In this document: in pieces, positions 7,589-15,537 of the stretch
How positions within the stretch are numbered: the first letter of the stretch is position 1
Layout: every line of letters begins with the position of its first letter
DNA from: CAYTSW01 sp964440605
Lineage (GTDB): Bacteria; Planctomycetota; Phycisphaerae; Phycisphaerales; UBA1924
Reading direction: 5' to 3'
NCBI GenBank assembly: GCA_964440605.1
Contig: CAYTSW010000018.1
Location: forward strand, 1 to 29,785
DNA length: 29,785 nucleotides
Notes under the pieces: model-generated
The model's database searches: none
Told to the model about the DNA's origin: nothing
Seen by the model: the letters and a program-made list of their open reading frames with translations, nothing else
Translations under genes and position numbers: made by a program

Positions 7589-8064
7589 TCTTCGATGACG
7601 AAGGTCAACGCGACGTTGACGGCGCTCAGCGTCCCCCAGTCGAGGAAGCCCTCGTAAGCCGCGCCGATCTCGATCGAAACGCTCTCGCCGGTCGGCAACG
7701 TCGACCTCAGCACCGCGAACCGCCCGCTCGCGTCACGGAGCTGCACCGTGCCGGGGCTCGACGTCAGCGCGGTCATGATCACCCGTCGGATCACGCCATC
7801 GCCGGTGCTCACGCGCGCCCAGCTCGCCGGTTCCGGCAACGCGAAGTTCGCGGCCACCGCTCGACCAGCGACCGCGCCTCCCGGCCCGGATCCGCCCCCG
7901 GACTGAGCCGCGACGAGCACCTCCGCCAGCGAGGGCGATGTGGGCGCTACCGGTCCGGGCGGGGGCTGAAGATCACCCGCGAGCACCCAGCCCGCCAGGC
8001 CGATCATTGCGGTCACGCCAATCCCAAGGCACACAGGACCATTCTTCCAACGGATATCCCTCAT
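7585..8064 (-). CDS. secreted protein with GDLQPP leader module but no beta-helix
   Basis: The 159-aa product begins with a signal anchor (about residues 10-29) followed directly by AGDLQPPPGPVAPT, almost the same as the leader of the beta-helix proteins at 21939 and 23530. Unlike them it has no helix rungs. After a Gly/Ser linker (about 52-66) comes a beta-rich domain of about 90 residues (VRRVIMTALTSSPGTVQLRD to NVALTFVIED) that I do not recognise. The start has a perfect AAGGAGGTG 5 nt upstream. It is the first gene of an operon with glycosyltransferase, PAP2 and LptF-like genes, so it may have an envelope role; this is inference. Confidence 0.8.
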   Translation of the reverse strand: MRDIRWKNGPVCLGIGVTAMIGLAGWVLAGDLQPPPGPVAPTSPSLAEVLVAAQSGGGSGPGGAVAGRAVAANFALPEPASWARVSTGDGVIRRVIMTALTSSPGTVQLRDASGRFAVLRSTLPTGESVSIEIGAAYEGFLDWGTLSAVNVALTFVIED

Positions 8065-8351
8065 TCGGACACCTCCTTCGGTTCCAACGTAACCGCTCGC
8101 CGGGATCCGTCACGTCGGAATCCGGGCGCCCTCGGCAGAATCGCCGCGTAGTCGAGGCAACCCGGAACCGCGGAGCAACGAAGAGCGTCCAATGGTGGTC
8201 CTGCCGCCCAGACGTGCGCAGGATTGTTTTGCCCCCGCGGTGTTTGACCCCCCTGCTGCCCCGCGGTACAACGCCCTGCCCCCCTCTACGGGCTCGATGC
8301 CCCACCGGAAGCCGCCGCCCCTCGCGTTCGGCCGCCAGGAGACTTGACGCC

Positions 8352-8630
8352 ATGGCCACGACTTCAACGACCCGCTCACGCCGCTGGATCGGCCTCTCGC
8401 TCGCCGCTGGAGCCGCTCTGGTGATGGTGGGCTGCGAGACGCCCCGCGTGGACCAGTACCGCGCCAATCCCACTCCGCGACTCGACACACCGGCCTGGAC
8501 GCACGACGAGATCGCCAACCGAGCCGCGATATCCAACGACCTCACGCTCCGCCGCTTCAACAGCGATCTGCTCCGGATCTTCCACCTCGATCGGCCCGTG
8601 CACCTGACGCCCGGCCCGCGAACCTGGTGA
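8352..8630 (+). CDS. small putative lipoprotein
   Basis: A 92-aa protein with a basic N-terminus (TRSRRW), a hydrophobic stretch and a lipobox-like LVMVGC at about residues 23-28, so it is probably lipid-anchored. The mature part is short and polar (DTPAWTHDEIANRAAISNDLTLRRFNSDLLRIFHLDRP) and I do not recognise it. AGGAG ends 10 nt before the ATG. The frame is open far upstream, but only this start gives a signal peptide and ribosome binding site. It lies 120 nt before the MFS gene on the same strand. Confidence 0.72.
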   Translation: MATTSTTRSRRWIGLSLAAGAALVMVGCETPRVDQYRANPTPRLDTPAWTHDEIANRAAISNDLTLRRFNSDLLRIFHLDRPVHLTPGPRTW

Positions 8631-8750
8631 GTCCCGCCGGCCGCGTCTTCGGCTGATCGCCCCACCTTCGCCCGTTGCTGCCGTGCGCGGCCCGACAGCC
8701 CTACGCTGACGCCCCGCGCGCCGCCATCCGTCGGCGCGTCGGCGGTCGCC

Positions 8751-10295
8751 ATGCCCGACGAACAGCCCACCGGCATCTCGAGCGCGCTCAAGGAGCTCCG
8801 CGCCTTTCTCGCGGGCTTCTGGCCCGGCGCGCTGCCCGCCCTCTACCGCCGAAGCTATCGCTGGGAACTCACCAGCGCCCTGCTGCTGCCGACCGCCGTC
8901 GCCTGCGTCGAGGGCAACGTCGTGGGCGTGCTCATCAAGAAGGGCTTTATCCCAGCCGTTGCCGCCGCTGAGGGCCGCCCCGAGAGCGATTACGACCTGC
9001 TCGTCGCGATCGTCGCCGCCTCCGGGCCGCTGGCGATGCTCACCAGCGTGCTCTGGACGCGGCTCTTCCACGCCCGCGACCGCGTGCGCATGATCAACGC
9101 CCTCCAACTCGGCGTGCTCGCTTGCGTCTTCGCCATGGCCTTGCTGCCGGTCACCCAGGCCGGGCTCCTGGCCCTCGCCGGCTTCACGCTCCTCGCCCGC
9201 TCCATGCTCACGGGCATCATCACCGCCCGCTCCGACGTCTGGCGCGCCAACTACCCCCGCTCCGACCGCGCCCGCGTCACCGGACGCCTGGGCATGGTCG
9301 CCTCGCTCATCGTCGCGACCACCGCCATCGTCCTCTCCGTCGCCCTCGACGCGCGGGCCATCCTCGCGCAGTGGCTCCCCCGACTCGCCGGCGACGCCGG
9401 TCAACTCCTCAAGGGGCTGCTTGAGTTGGGCGTCCTCTGGCCGACCGATCCGCTCGACGGCGCGCAGGCCCATCGCCTCATCTACCTGCTCGCGGTGGTG
9501 CTTGGCATGTTCGGCGTCTGGGCCTACTCACGCGTGCGCTGGCGCGGCCGCGTCGCACACCTCGACCAGGAACTCGCTTCCAAAGAACGCCTCGACCTCC
9601 CCGGCCCACGTTCCATGCTCACCGTCTTGCGCGACGATCGCTTCTACAGACGATTCATGGCCGCCCAGTTCCTGCTCGGCGCACCAAACCTCGCGGCCAT
9701 GCCCGTCTTCATCATCGGGCTCGAACGCATCTTCGCCCTCCCCTACACGCCCAGCATGGTCCTCACCCAGGTCATCCCCATCGTCCTGCCCGTCGTCACC
9801 ATCCCTTTCTGGGCCTACCTGCTCGACCGCATGCACGTCGTCCGCTACCGCGTCTACCAGTCCGCCTTCTTTATCGTCGCCAACGCCCTCACCGGCATCG
9901 GCTTCCTCACCGAGCAGCTCTGGCTCATCGTCCTCGCGCGCTTCACGCTTGGCATCGCCTTCGGCGGCGGAATGCTCGCCTGGCAACTCGGCCATCACGA
10001 CTTCGCCAAACGCGAACTCGCCAGCGTCTACATGGGCATCCACGTCACCCTCACCGGCGTCCGCGGCGTCATCGCACCCTTCGTCGGCGTGCTGCTGTAC
10101 TCGGGCGTCGGCGCCACGATCGCCATGGTCCTGCCCGCTTCGGCAGGAGCCGACCCCAGCCGAGCCCCCGAAGAGGCGCTCGGACCGATAACCTTCCTCA
10201 TCCTCGCGGGTGTGGGCTCGATCGCGACCCTGATGTTCGCTCGCCTGAGCGCTGAACTCCGACGCGCAGGCATCACGCGCGGCGCTGATCAGTAG
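8751..10295 (+). CDS. MFS-type membrane transporter
   Basis: This 514-aa protein has many hydrophobic helices, with short loops rich in Arg on the presumed cytoplasmic side, for example LWTRLFHARDRVRM after an early helix. This is similar to the conserved loop of major facilitator proteins. A longer central loop (about residues 270-305, RGRVAHLDQELASKERLDLPG) separates two halves. C-terminal helices include IVLARFTLGIAFGGGMLAW and VLLYSGVGATIAMVLP. No substrate motif is recognised. It ends 39 nt from the end of the converging 10335-10793 gene. Confidence 0.8.
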   Translation: MPDEQPTGISSALKELRAFLAGFWPGALPALYRRSYRWELTSALLLPTAVACVEGNVVGVLIKKGFIPAVAAAEGRPESDYDLLVAIVAASGPLAMLTSVLWTRLFHARDRVRMINALQLGVLACVFAMALLPVTQAGLLALAGFTLLARSMLTGIITARSDVWRANYPRSDRARVTGRLGMVASLIVATTAIVLSVALDARAILAQWLPRLAGDAGQLLKGLLELGVLWPTDPLDGAQAHRLIYLLAVVLGMFGVWAYSRVRWRGRVAHLDQELASKERLDLPGPRSMLTVLRDDRFYRRFMAAQFLLGAPNLAAMPVFIIGLERIFALPYTPSMVLTQVIPIVLPVVTIPFWAYLLDRMHVVRYRVYQSAFFIVANALTGIGFLTEQLWLIVLARFTLGIAFGGGMLAWQLGHHDFAKRELASVYMGIHVTLTGVRGVIAPFVGVLLYSGVGATIAMVLPASAGADPSRAPEEALGPITFLILAGVGSIATLMFARLSAELRRAGITRGADQ

Positions 10296-10334
10296 CGCCC
10301 GAAGGCCGACGCGCGTGCCGGGAGGACCACGGGC

Positions 10335-10793
10335 TTACTTCTTGGTGCGCCGCTTCGTCCGCTTCTTGCTGGTGCGCGATGTGCCGCTCTTCGCGGACGG
10401 GTCCGCGGTGTACTGGCCGCGCGATACACGCTGGAAGCGCGGATCCTTGAGCAGCGTCTGGTTGACGATGGTGCGGAAGTTGGGCGAGGTTGTCTTGTAT
10501 CCCGCCTTCTGCACGTCGACCGACGCCTGCGTCACACTCATCGTCTGGTTGCTGAGAAGCTCGGCCAACGCGTCGGCAAGGTTCGCCTCGTTCCGCGGAC
10601 GCTTGCGCCCGGGCTCAATAACCCCGCCGCCTACCTCGTCGCCGTGCTCGGCGATCTCCCGGTCGAGCTCGGCCATCTGCTCACGCAGGCGGTCACGCTT
10701 GCGGAGCAGGGAGTTGAGCCGGCGCTCGCGGCGACGGATCTCGTTGCGAAGTTCGACGGTCGACATCGTCTCAATGTTGCTGTCCTGGGCCAT
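10335..10793 (-). CDS. coiled-coil protein with winged-helix-like domain and basic tail
   Basis: The 152-aa protein has three parts. Residues about 8-50 are a charged heptad-like coiled coil (ELRNEIRRRERRLNSLLRKRD and on). Residues about 70-125 look like a small winged-helix fold (LADALAELLSNQTMSVTQA, GYKTTSPNFRTIVNQTLLKD, FQRVSRGQYTA), which I recall as similar to HARE-HTH-type domains. The end is a Lys/Arg tail (KKRTKRRTKK). A DNA-binding or nucleoid role is likely but unproven. The start at 10793 has AAGGA upstream; the frame also reads to 10820. Nearby parB and parS make a chromosome-related role tempting. Confidence 0.72.
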   Translation of the reverse strand: MAQDSNIETMSTVELRNEIRRRERRLNSLLRKRDRLREQMAELDREIAEHGDEVGGGVIEPGRKRPRNEANLADALAELLSNQTMSVTQASVDVQKAGYKTTSPNFRTIVNQTLLKDPRFQRVSRGQYTADPSAKSGTSRTSKKRTKRRTKK

Positions 10794-11195
10794 CCTGATT
10801 CCTTGCCTTGCGTAAGCCAATCAATCGTCCGGACCACGCGCCCCGGACCTCCATGGCCGAGACGCGGCGGGCGAACACGTGTCCGCGTTGATCGGACGTG
10901 GGTCTCAAGAAACACGTTCCCCCTACCGCTTCCGACGTATGAACGATATAGACACCCAAACTAACCGATATCAAGGTCCGCGACAAACAAATACGCTATT
11001 TCTGTCTCTGCGATGACCTCTCGATGCCCCCGCCACGCCCCAACTTGACACACCCGCCATCGGATCGATCACGCGCCCGACGGAGCGTTGCCGGCTACAT
11101 GAAGTCGTACTTAAGACACGCGCCCACGCGAGACGGGTGGCAGGCCACCCTGTCAAGGGGAGTTCGGGCCAGTCAACTGCTCATCACACAGCCGC
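10794..11195. other. intergenic region without recognised gene
   Basis: This 400-bp region separates two minus-strand genes. It has a patch noticeably poorer in GC (about 10935-11010, including GATATAGACACC and AACAAATACGCTATTT) that could hold the promoter of the 10793 gene. I see no RNA gene, no DnaA-box cluster and no coding frame with a ribosome binding site. Confidence 0.5.
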
Positions 11196-12336
11196 TTACG
11201 ACGAGTTGAGCCGCACGCCCAAGCGCTCGACCACCGCCTCGAACCCGTCGACGCCGCTGAAGTGGATAACGACTCGTCCGCTCGAGCGGTCACGCGCCGC
11301 CTGTACCACGACCTTTGTTTTGAGGTGCTCGGTCAGTTGATCCGAGACATCACGCAACTGCGGGTCCTCGTCACGCTTGACCTTATCTCGGGTCGCCCCG
11401 CCTCGGGCCGATTCATCCGCCGAAGCGGCGACCGCGTGCTCAAGCCGGCGTACCGACCACCCCCCGGCCGCCGCCTCCCGCGCCAGCTCGAGCCGCGGCT
11501 CGCCGGCGGCCAGAGTCAGCAGCGCCTTGCCGTGTCCCGCCGTGAGGCCGGCGCCCTCCCCCGATGACAGCATCGCGCGGATCTCAGGCTCGAGCTCCAG
11601 CAGGCGGATGAAGTTCGCCACGCTCGAGCGGTTCATCCCCACCTGCTCCGCGATTTCCCCGGCGGTGAGCCCGAACTCGTCGCGCAACGCTGCGAAGCCG
11701 CTCGCACGCTCGATCGGATCGAGTTGCTCGCGCTGAAGGTTCTCCACCAACGCCCAGGCGCCGGCTTCCTCGTCGCTGATGTCGACAACGATCGCCGGGA
11801 TGTCGGTCAACTCCGCCCGGCGGGCGGCGCGGCAGCGTCGCTCCCCCGCCACCAGCTCATACGCGACGCCCGAGCCATTGCTCCCCGCCGCCCGACGCAC
11901 CACTACGGGCTGGATCACCCCCGACTGCCGGATCGAGGCCGCCAACNNNNNNNNNNNNNNNNNNNNNNNNNNNNNNNNNNNNNNNNNNNNNNNNNNNNNN
12001 NNNNNNNNNNNNNNNNNNNNNNNNNNNNNNNNNNNNNNNNNNNNNNGCGTCGTCGTCGAAGCCCCGCCGGGGCTGACGCGCGTTGGGACGGATGTCGTCC
12101 AACGGCAGGCGGAGCAAACGCTCGGCGCCGCCAACGGACGAGCCATCGTCGGCACCCACCCCGCTATCGCGTGATGGTAACCCTCGGTTTGTACGCGTTA
12201 TCGATGGGTCGGCCTCGACGTTCGCACGGGCCCCGCTCGTCGCCGATGTGTCGGGCGCTTCGCGGATGGGTTGAGGTTTGGTGTTCAACAGGCCGCTGAG
12301 CCCCTTGCCCAATCGCGGCGCGTCTCGCTTCGCCAT
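11196..12336 (-). CDS. parB: ParB/Spo0J chromosome partition protein, interrupted by assembly gap
   Basis: ParB is a CTP-dependent clamp that loads at parS and spreads to organise the origin region for segregation. The N-terminal part (MAKRDAPRLGKGLSGLL, then LPLDDIRPNARQPRRGFDDD) and the part after the gap (LAASIRQSGVIQPVVVRR, GERRCRAARRAEL with the CTP-binding GERR motif, WALVENLQREQLDPIE, and the helix-turn-helix GLTAGEIAEQVGMNRSSVANF) join naturally. AGGAGGT lies 5 nt before the ATG at 12336. The 100 Ns put the halves out of frame, but the true missing piece must be a multiple of 3 and is probably 9 nt. No parA is next to it. Confidence 0.95.
11947..12046. other. assembly gap of 100 N
   Basis: A round run of 100 Ns inside parB is a scaffolding placeholder of unknown size. 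The flanks end FDDD + GC? (Ala codon) and begin ??G + LAAS. ParB proteins usually have A-L-x-E between these, so about 9 nt are probably missing. Confidence 0.95.
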
Positions 12337-12557
12337 GTCGACCTCCTGTCGCTCCCCCACTCCCGCGCCGTCCCGCATGGCCGCGTCTCCGTGCGACTGA
12401 CAAGGGTCGCGAGCGCGTCTGGCCCGGCCCGCGATGCACCAATAGTCTACCGAACACGCACGCCTGCGTTATTCTATGCTGTGTGGGGTGTACGCACAGT
12501 GCTTATGCCACGGATGGCGTGACGCCCGCAAGCATACACCACTCCATGGGGTATGAC

Positions 12558-13112
12558 ATGCCCGATCGCGGTATCGAAACGCTCGCTCGCGGCCTCGCGG
12601 TGCATCGGGGCTGGGTGCTGCTGTGCCAATCGACCAAGCGCGCGTACGCGTACCTGCCCGGGGGGCACATCGAGTTCGGCGAGAGCGCGGCCGAGGCGTG
12701 TGTGCGCGAGTTCGACGAGGAGATGCACCTCGCCGATGGCCGCGACGGCGTCACGCTCGGCGACCACGTGCTCAGCATCGAGCAGCGCTTCATCCAGAAA
12801 GGCGAGCCGCGGCACGAAATCAGCGTGGTGTTCCACGTGGAACACCTCCACCTCGCCAACGCCCCCCCGCTCCGCCTCGACGCCGTGCCGGGCAACTCGG
12901 TTGTCGACGAGGCGGACAGCCCGCCGCCCACACCCCAAAGTCGTGAAGCCAAGCTCAGCTTCGTCTGGGCACGACTGGATGATCTTGACCGATACCACCT
13001 GCTCCCCCGTGTGCTGCCGGGATACATCAGGACCTGGGCACGCGGTCCAGCCGCCGCCGGCGCCGAGCCGGGCCCCCCTCCGCGATGGTTGAGCGTGAAT
13101 GAGCTGCCCTGA
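12558..13112 (+). CDS. Nudix hydrolase
   Basis: Nudix enzymes hydrolyse nucleoside diphosphates linked to another group. A recognisable Nudix box lies at about residues 36-58 of this 184-aa protein: GHIEFGESAAEACVREFDEEM, following GX5EX7REUXEE with the usual late Gly replaced by His. Before it come IETLARGLAVHRGWVLLCQ and YLPGG, typical of the domain's first strands. A C-terminal segment of Pro/Ala (about 165-178) is likely flexible. The start is uncertain: ATG 12558 gives the typical N-terminus, while ATG 12546 and GTG 12483 are in frame but lack a clear ribosome binding site. A perfect parS site lies inside, at codons for VFHVEH. Confidence 0.87.
   Translation: MPDRGIETLARGLAVHRGWVLLCQSTKRAYAYLPGGHIEFGESAAEACVREFDEEMHLADGRDGVTLGDHVLSIEQRFIQKGEPRHEISVVFHVEHLHLANAPPLRLDAVPGNSVVDEADSPPPTPQSREAKLSFVWARLDDLDRYHLLPRVLPGYIRTWARGPAAAGAEPGPPPRWLSVNELP
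12829..12844. promoter_or_regulatory. parS site 1 (inside the Nudix gene)
   Basis: TGTTCCACGTGGAACA is a perfect 16-bp palindrome. The perfect symmetry extends to 20 bp at 12827-12846 (GGTGTTCCACGTGGAACACC). It fits the widely conserved ParB-binding consensus TGTTNCACGTGNAACA. It is 493 bp from the parB start and within the Nudix coding frame, where it reads F-H-V-E-H. Confidence 0.93.
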
Positions 13113-13235
13113 ACCGCAGGCCACGCCGTCGCATCGCCGCCATCCATAACGGCGTGTAAGCCCGGTCCGCACAATCATCTGCGCGTCAAGAAACAGCTCG
13201 GCATCCGGCTCACCCGCGATCTCTCATCAGCCGAT

Positions 13236-13272
13236 GGCACTGGCGGACGCGCGCCACGCGTCCGCCAGTGCC
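13236..13272. repeat. 16-bp perfect hairpin before the histidine kinase
   Basis: The two 16-nt arms (GGCACTGGCGGACGCG and its exact complement) are separated by a 5-nt loop, CGCCA. It lies between the Nudix and kinase genes and ends 31 nt before the preferred kinase start, GTG 13304. There is no T run, so a classical terminator is unlikely. A protein-binding palindrome or a structured leader is possible. The earlier in-frame GTG 13268 lies inside its right arm. Confidence 0.75.
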
Positions 13273-13303
13273 GAATCACGCCGAGAGCCGAACGAGGATC
13301 ATC

Positions 13304-14230
13304 GTGGGCATCGACAGCCGTCAACCCGCCCCCCCGCCACCCGCCCACGACGGCTCGAATGTCCGTGCCGACAACGGGGACGAGGCGATCGTGGTGCCCG
13401 CCCACGAGTTGGCGGCTCTTGAGCGCCTGGCCACGCTTGGAACGCTCGTCGGCTCCGTCGCCCACGAGTTCAACAACATCCTCACGCCCATGCTCAGCTA
13501 CGCGCAGATGGCCCGCTCATCGGCACCCGACAGCGACCTGCGCCCGCGCGCCCTCGATAAGGCGATCGACAGCGCCGAGCGGGCGTCGCAGATCTGCTCA
13601 TCCATTCTGGGCTACCTTCAGGACGAGCCACACCCCACGGCTCATGTCGCTATGGCCGTTCGAGACGCGCTGCAATGCCTGGGTGTCGCGATGCCGCCAG
13701 AGCGAATCGGCGGCACGCTGCCCGGGGCCGGGGCGGTGCATGTGGAGGTGGATGTTGAGAGGGATGCCTGGGTGGCGATCCGCCCGGTGGCGTTGCAGCA
13801 GGTGCTGATCAACCTGATCCTCAACGCCCGCGACGCGCTGATCGGAGCCGGCCGAGGGCGCTACGGGCAGATCCATGTCGCCGCGCGGTGTTCCACGTGG
13901 AACACCGCCGAAGCCGTCGAGATCCGCATCAGCGACAACGGCCCGGGCATCCCGCAGGAGTTGTTGCCGCGACTCTTCCAGCCCTTCGCCCGCGGGAGCC
14001 GGCCCGAACCTTCGGCCGGGCTCGCCGCCGACGCGCCGCCCGTCCACGTCGGGACCGGCCTGGGTCTGGCGATCTGCAAACGGTTGATCGAATCCGCCGA
14101 CGGCACGATCGACGTCGCTTCAGAGCCGGGAAAGGGTGCCGCCTTCACCATCACCCTCCCGCACGCCCAGCCGGGCAGCAATGGGGGCGCAAAGGGCGAC
14201 ACGCCGCCCACGCGATGCAACGCGGCTTAA
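13304..14230 (+). CDS. soluble histidine kinase
   Basis: A 308-aa two-component kinase. The phosphoacceptor His is at about residue 54 in the H box (LVGSVAHEFNNILTPMLSYA). The N box (VLINLILNARDAL), G1 (ISDNGPGIP), F region (LPRLFQPFARG) and G2 (GTGLGLAICKRLI) follow in order. There is no membrane segment, PAS domain or receiver, so it is cytoplasmic with a short Pro-rich N-terminus; the input and partner regulator are unknown. GTG 13304 is preferred because GAGG precedes it by 6 nt. A parS palindrome lies between the N and G1 boxes and adds residues CSTWNT in what is normally a variable loop. Confidence 0.92.
   Translation: MGIDSRQPAPPPPAHDGSNVRADNGDEAIVVPAHELAALERLATLGTLVGSVAHEFNNILTPMLSYAQMARSSAPDSDLRPRALDKAIDSAERASQICSSILGYLQDEPHPTAHVAMAVRDALQCLGVAMPPERIGGTLPGAGAVHVEVDVERDAWVAIRPVALQQVLINLILNARDALIGAGRGRYGQIHVAARCSTWNTAEAVEIRISDNGPGIPQELLPRLFQPFARGSRPEPSAGLAADAPPVHVGTGLGLAICKRLIESADGTIDVASEPGKGAAFTITLPHAQPGSNGGAKGDTPPTRCNAA
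13889..13904. promoter_or_regulatory. parS site 2 (inside the histidine kinase gene)
   Basis: The same TGTTCCACGTGGAACA 16-mer as site 1, here with perfect symmetry extending to 24 bp (13885-13908). It is read in a different frame from site 1 (C-S-T-W-N-T), so the DNA and not the peptide is conserved. It lies 1060 bp from site 1 and about 1.55 kb from the parB start. Confidence 0.93.
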
Positions 14231-14261
14231 GCGTTGATCTTCCCGCACGAGCCGCGCACCG

Positions 14262-15392
14262 TCAGTCGCGCACGATCACCACGTCTTCCGGATTGATCGC
14301 CAGGCCGACCTCCGGCTGGTGGGCCTCGTCCGCCTGCGGATGCCCGGCGGCCGGGTGCATCTGCAACACCTTGATCGCCCCGGCGTCGGACACATCGCCA
14401 CCCGTCGAGCCGTCCGGCTTGAGCATGACCGTGTGCTGGATGACTTCGCCCAGATACATCGAGTCCACGATCCGTCCACGCAGTACGTGGTCGCCCTTGG
14501 GCTCGACGATGCGCACCGCCTCGGGCCGAATGGAGCACGTGACGTTTCCCTTAATCTGGGGATCTTCTCGCGCGAACGCCGTCGAGGCGAGCGTGCCCGC
14601 GGGGGTGTCGAGCTCGAGCCGCTCACCCGCCGACGAGCGCACCTGCGCCTGAATGAAGTTGGTCTCCCCGAGAAAGTCGGCAACGAAGCGCGTCGCGGGG
14701 CGGTCGTACAGCTCCCGCGGCGTGCCCACCTGCGCCACAACCCCCATGTCGAGCACGGCGATCTGGTCCGCCATGCTCAGCGCCTCCTTTTGATCGTGTG
14801 TCACATACACCGTCGTGATGCCGGTCTCCTTGCAGATCCGCCGGATCTCCGAGCGCATCTGAAGGCGGAGCTTGGCATCGAGGTTCGACAGCGGCTCGTC
14901 GAGCAGAAGGACGTTGGGGCGGACGACGAGCGCCCGGGCGAGGGCGACGCGCTGCTGCTGCCCGCCCGAGAGCTGATTGGGCTTGCGCTGGGCGTATTGC
15001 TCCATGCGTACGGCCCGAAGGGCCTCGCTGACCCGCTGCTCGCGTTCCTCGGCGGTGGTCTTGCGGACCGTGAGGCCGAAGGCGACGTTCTGGGCGACGG
15101 TCATGTGGGGCCAGAGCGCGTAGCTCTGGAAGACCATCCCGGTGTTGCGCTTGTCGGGCGGGCGGTGGGTGACGTTCTTGTCATCGAAGAGGACGCGGCC
15201 GCCCGTGGGCTCGATGAACCCGGCGATCATGCGCAGGAGCGTGGTCTTTCCGCACCCCGAGGGCCCGAGGAGGAAGAAGAGCTGCCCGGGCCCGATGGTG
15301 AGCGAGACGTCATCGACGGCCCTGGTGATCCCGGAGCCGGCCATCGCCGGGTAGTGCTTGGCGATGCGGTCGATGGTGATGGTGGTGGACAT
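14262..15392 (-). CDS. ABC transporter ATPase, CUT1/PotA-type with TOBE domain
   Basis: This is the ATP-binding subunit of an importer of the sugar/polyamine/iron class (376 aa). Walker A GPSGCGKTT (about residues 43-51), Q loop VFQSYALWPHMTV, signature LSGGQQQRVALARAL, Walker B VLLLDEP, D loop SNLDAKLR and switch His in YVTHDQKEAL are all intact. After about residue 240 comes a TOBE-type domain (FLGETNFIQAQV, CSIRPEAVRI, then VDSMYLGEVIQHTV). This domain binds substrate or regulators in relatives. No permease or binding protein is adjacent. It converges with the kinase gene, 31 nt apart. No strong ribosome binding site is seen before the ATG at 15392. Confidence 0.93.
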   Translation of the reverse strand: MSTTITIDRIAKHYPAMAGSGITRAVDDVSLTIGPGQLFFLLGPSGCGKTTLLRMIAGFIEPTGGRVLFDDKNVTHRPPDKRNTGMVFQSYALWPHMTVAQNVAFGLTVRKTTAEEREQRVSEALRAVRMEQYAQRKPNQLSGGQQQRVALARALVVRPNVLLLDEPLSNLDAKLRLQMRSEIRRICKETGITTVYVTHDQKEALSMADQIAVLDMGVVAQVGTPRELYDRPATRFVADFLGETNFIQAQVRSSAGERLELDTPAGTLASTAFAREDPQIKGNVTCSIRPEAVRIVEPKGDHVLRGRIVDSMYLGEVIQHTVMLKPDGSTGGDVSDAGAIKVLQMHPAAGHPQADEAHQPEVGLAINPEDVVIVRD

Positions 15393-15464
15393 GGCGGGGA
15401 TGGTACAGAGGCGGTCGGGAGGGGTGAACGACAGCCTGTTACGTGGGTCAATCCGCGTCCAGAG

Positions 15465-15490
15465 CACTGACCCGCAGAGCCGGGTCAGTG
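15465..15490. repeat. dispersed hairpin repeat, copy 1
   Basis: A perfect 10-bp stem (CACTGACCCG, CGGGTCAGTG) around a CAGAGC loop, followed by GCACG. It lies between the divergent ABC ATPase and HD genes. The same design occurs at 16214-16241 and 16370-16397. Confidence 0.7.
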
Positions 15491-15537
15491 GCACGTCGAG
15501 ACCGTCGGGGGCGACCCGTCGTACGGTATCTCTTGTT

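Noticed and set aside
5849..7657. 602-codon plus-strand open frame
   Set aside because: Antisense to the glycosyltransferase; low-complexity His/Arg/Pro translation and no domain.
8376..9473. minus-strand frame opposite the MFS gene
   Set aside because: The Gly/Glu-rich translation is typical of the shadow of a membrane protein gene.
13268..13303. GTG 13268 as the histidine kinase start
   Set aside because: It lies inside the right arm of a strong hairpin and has no ribosome binding site; GTG 13304 does.
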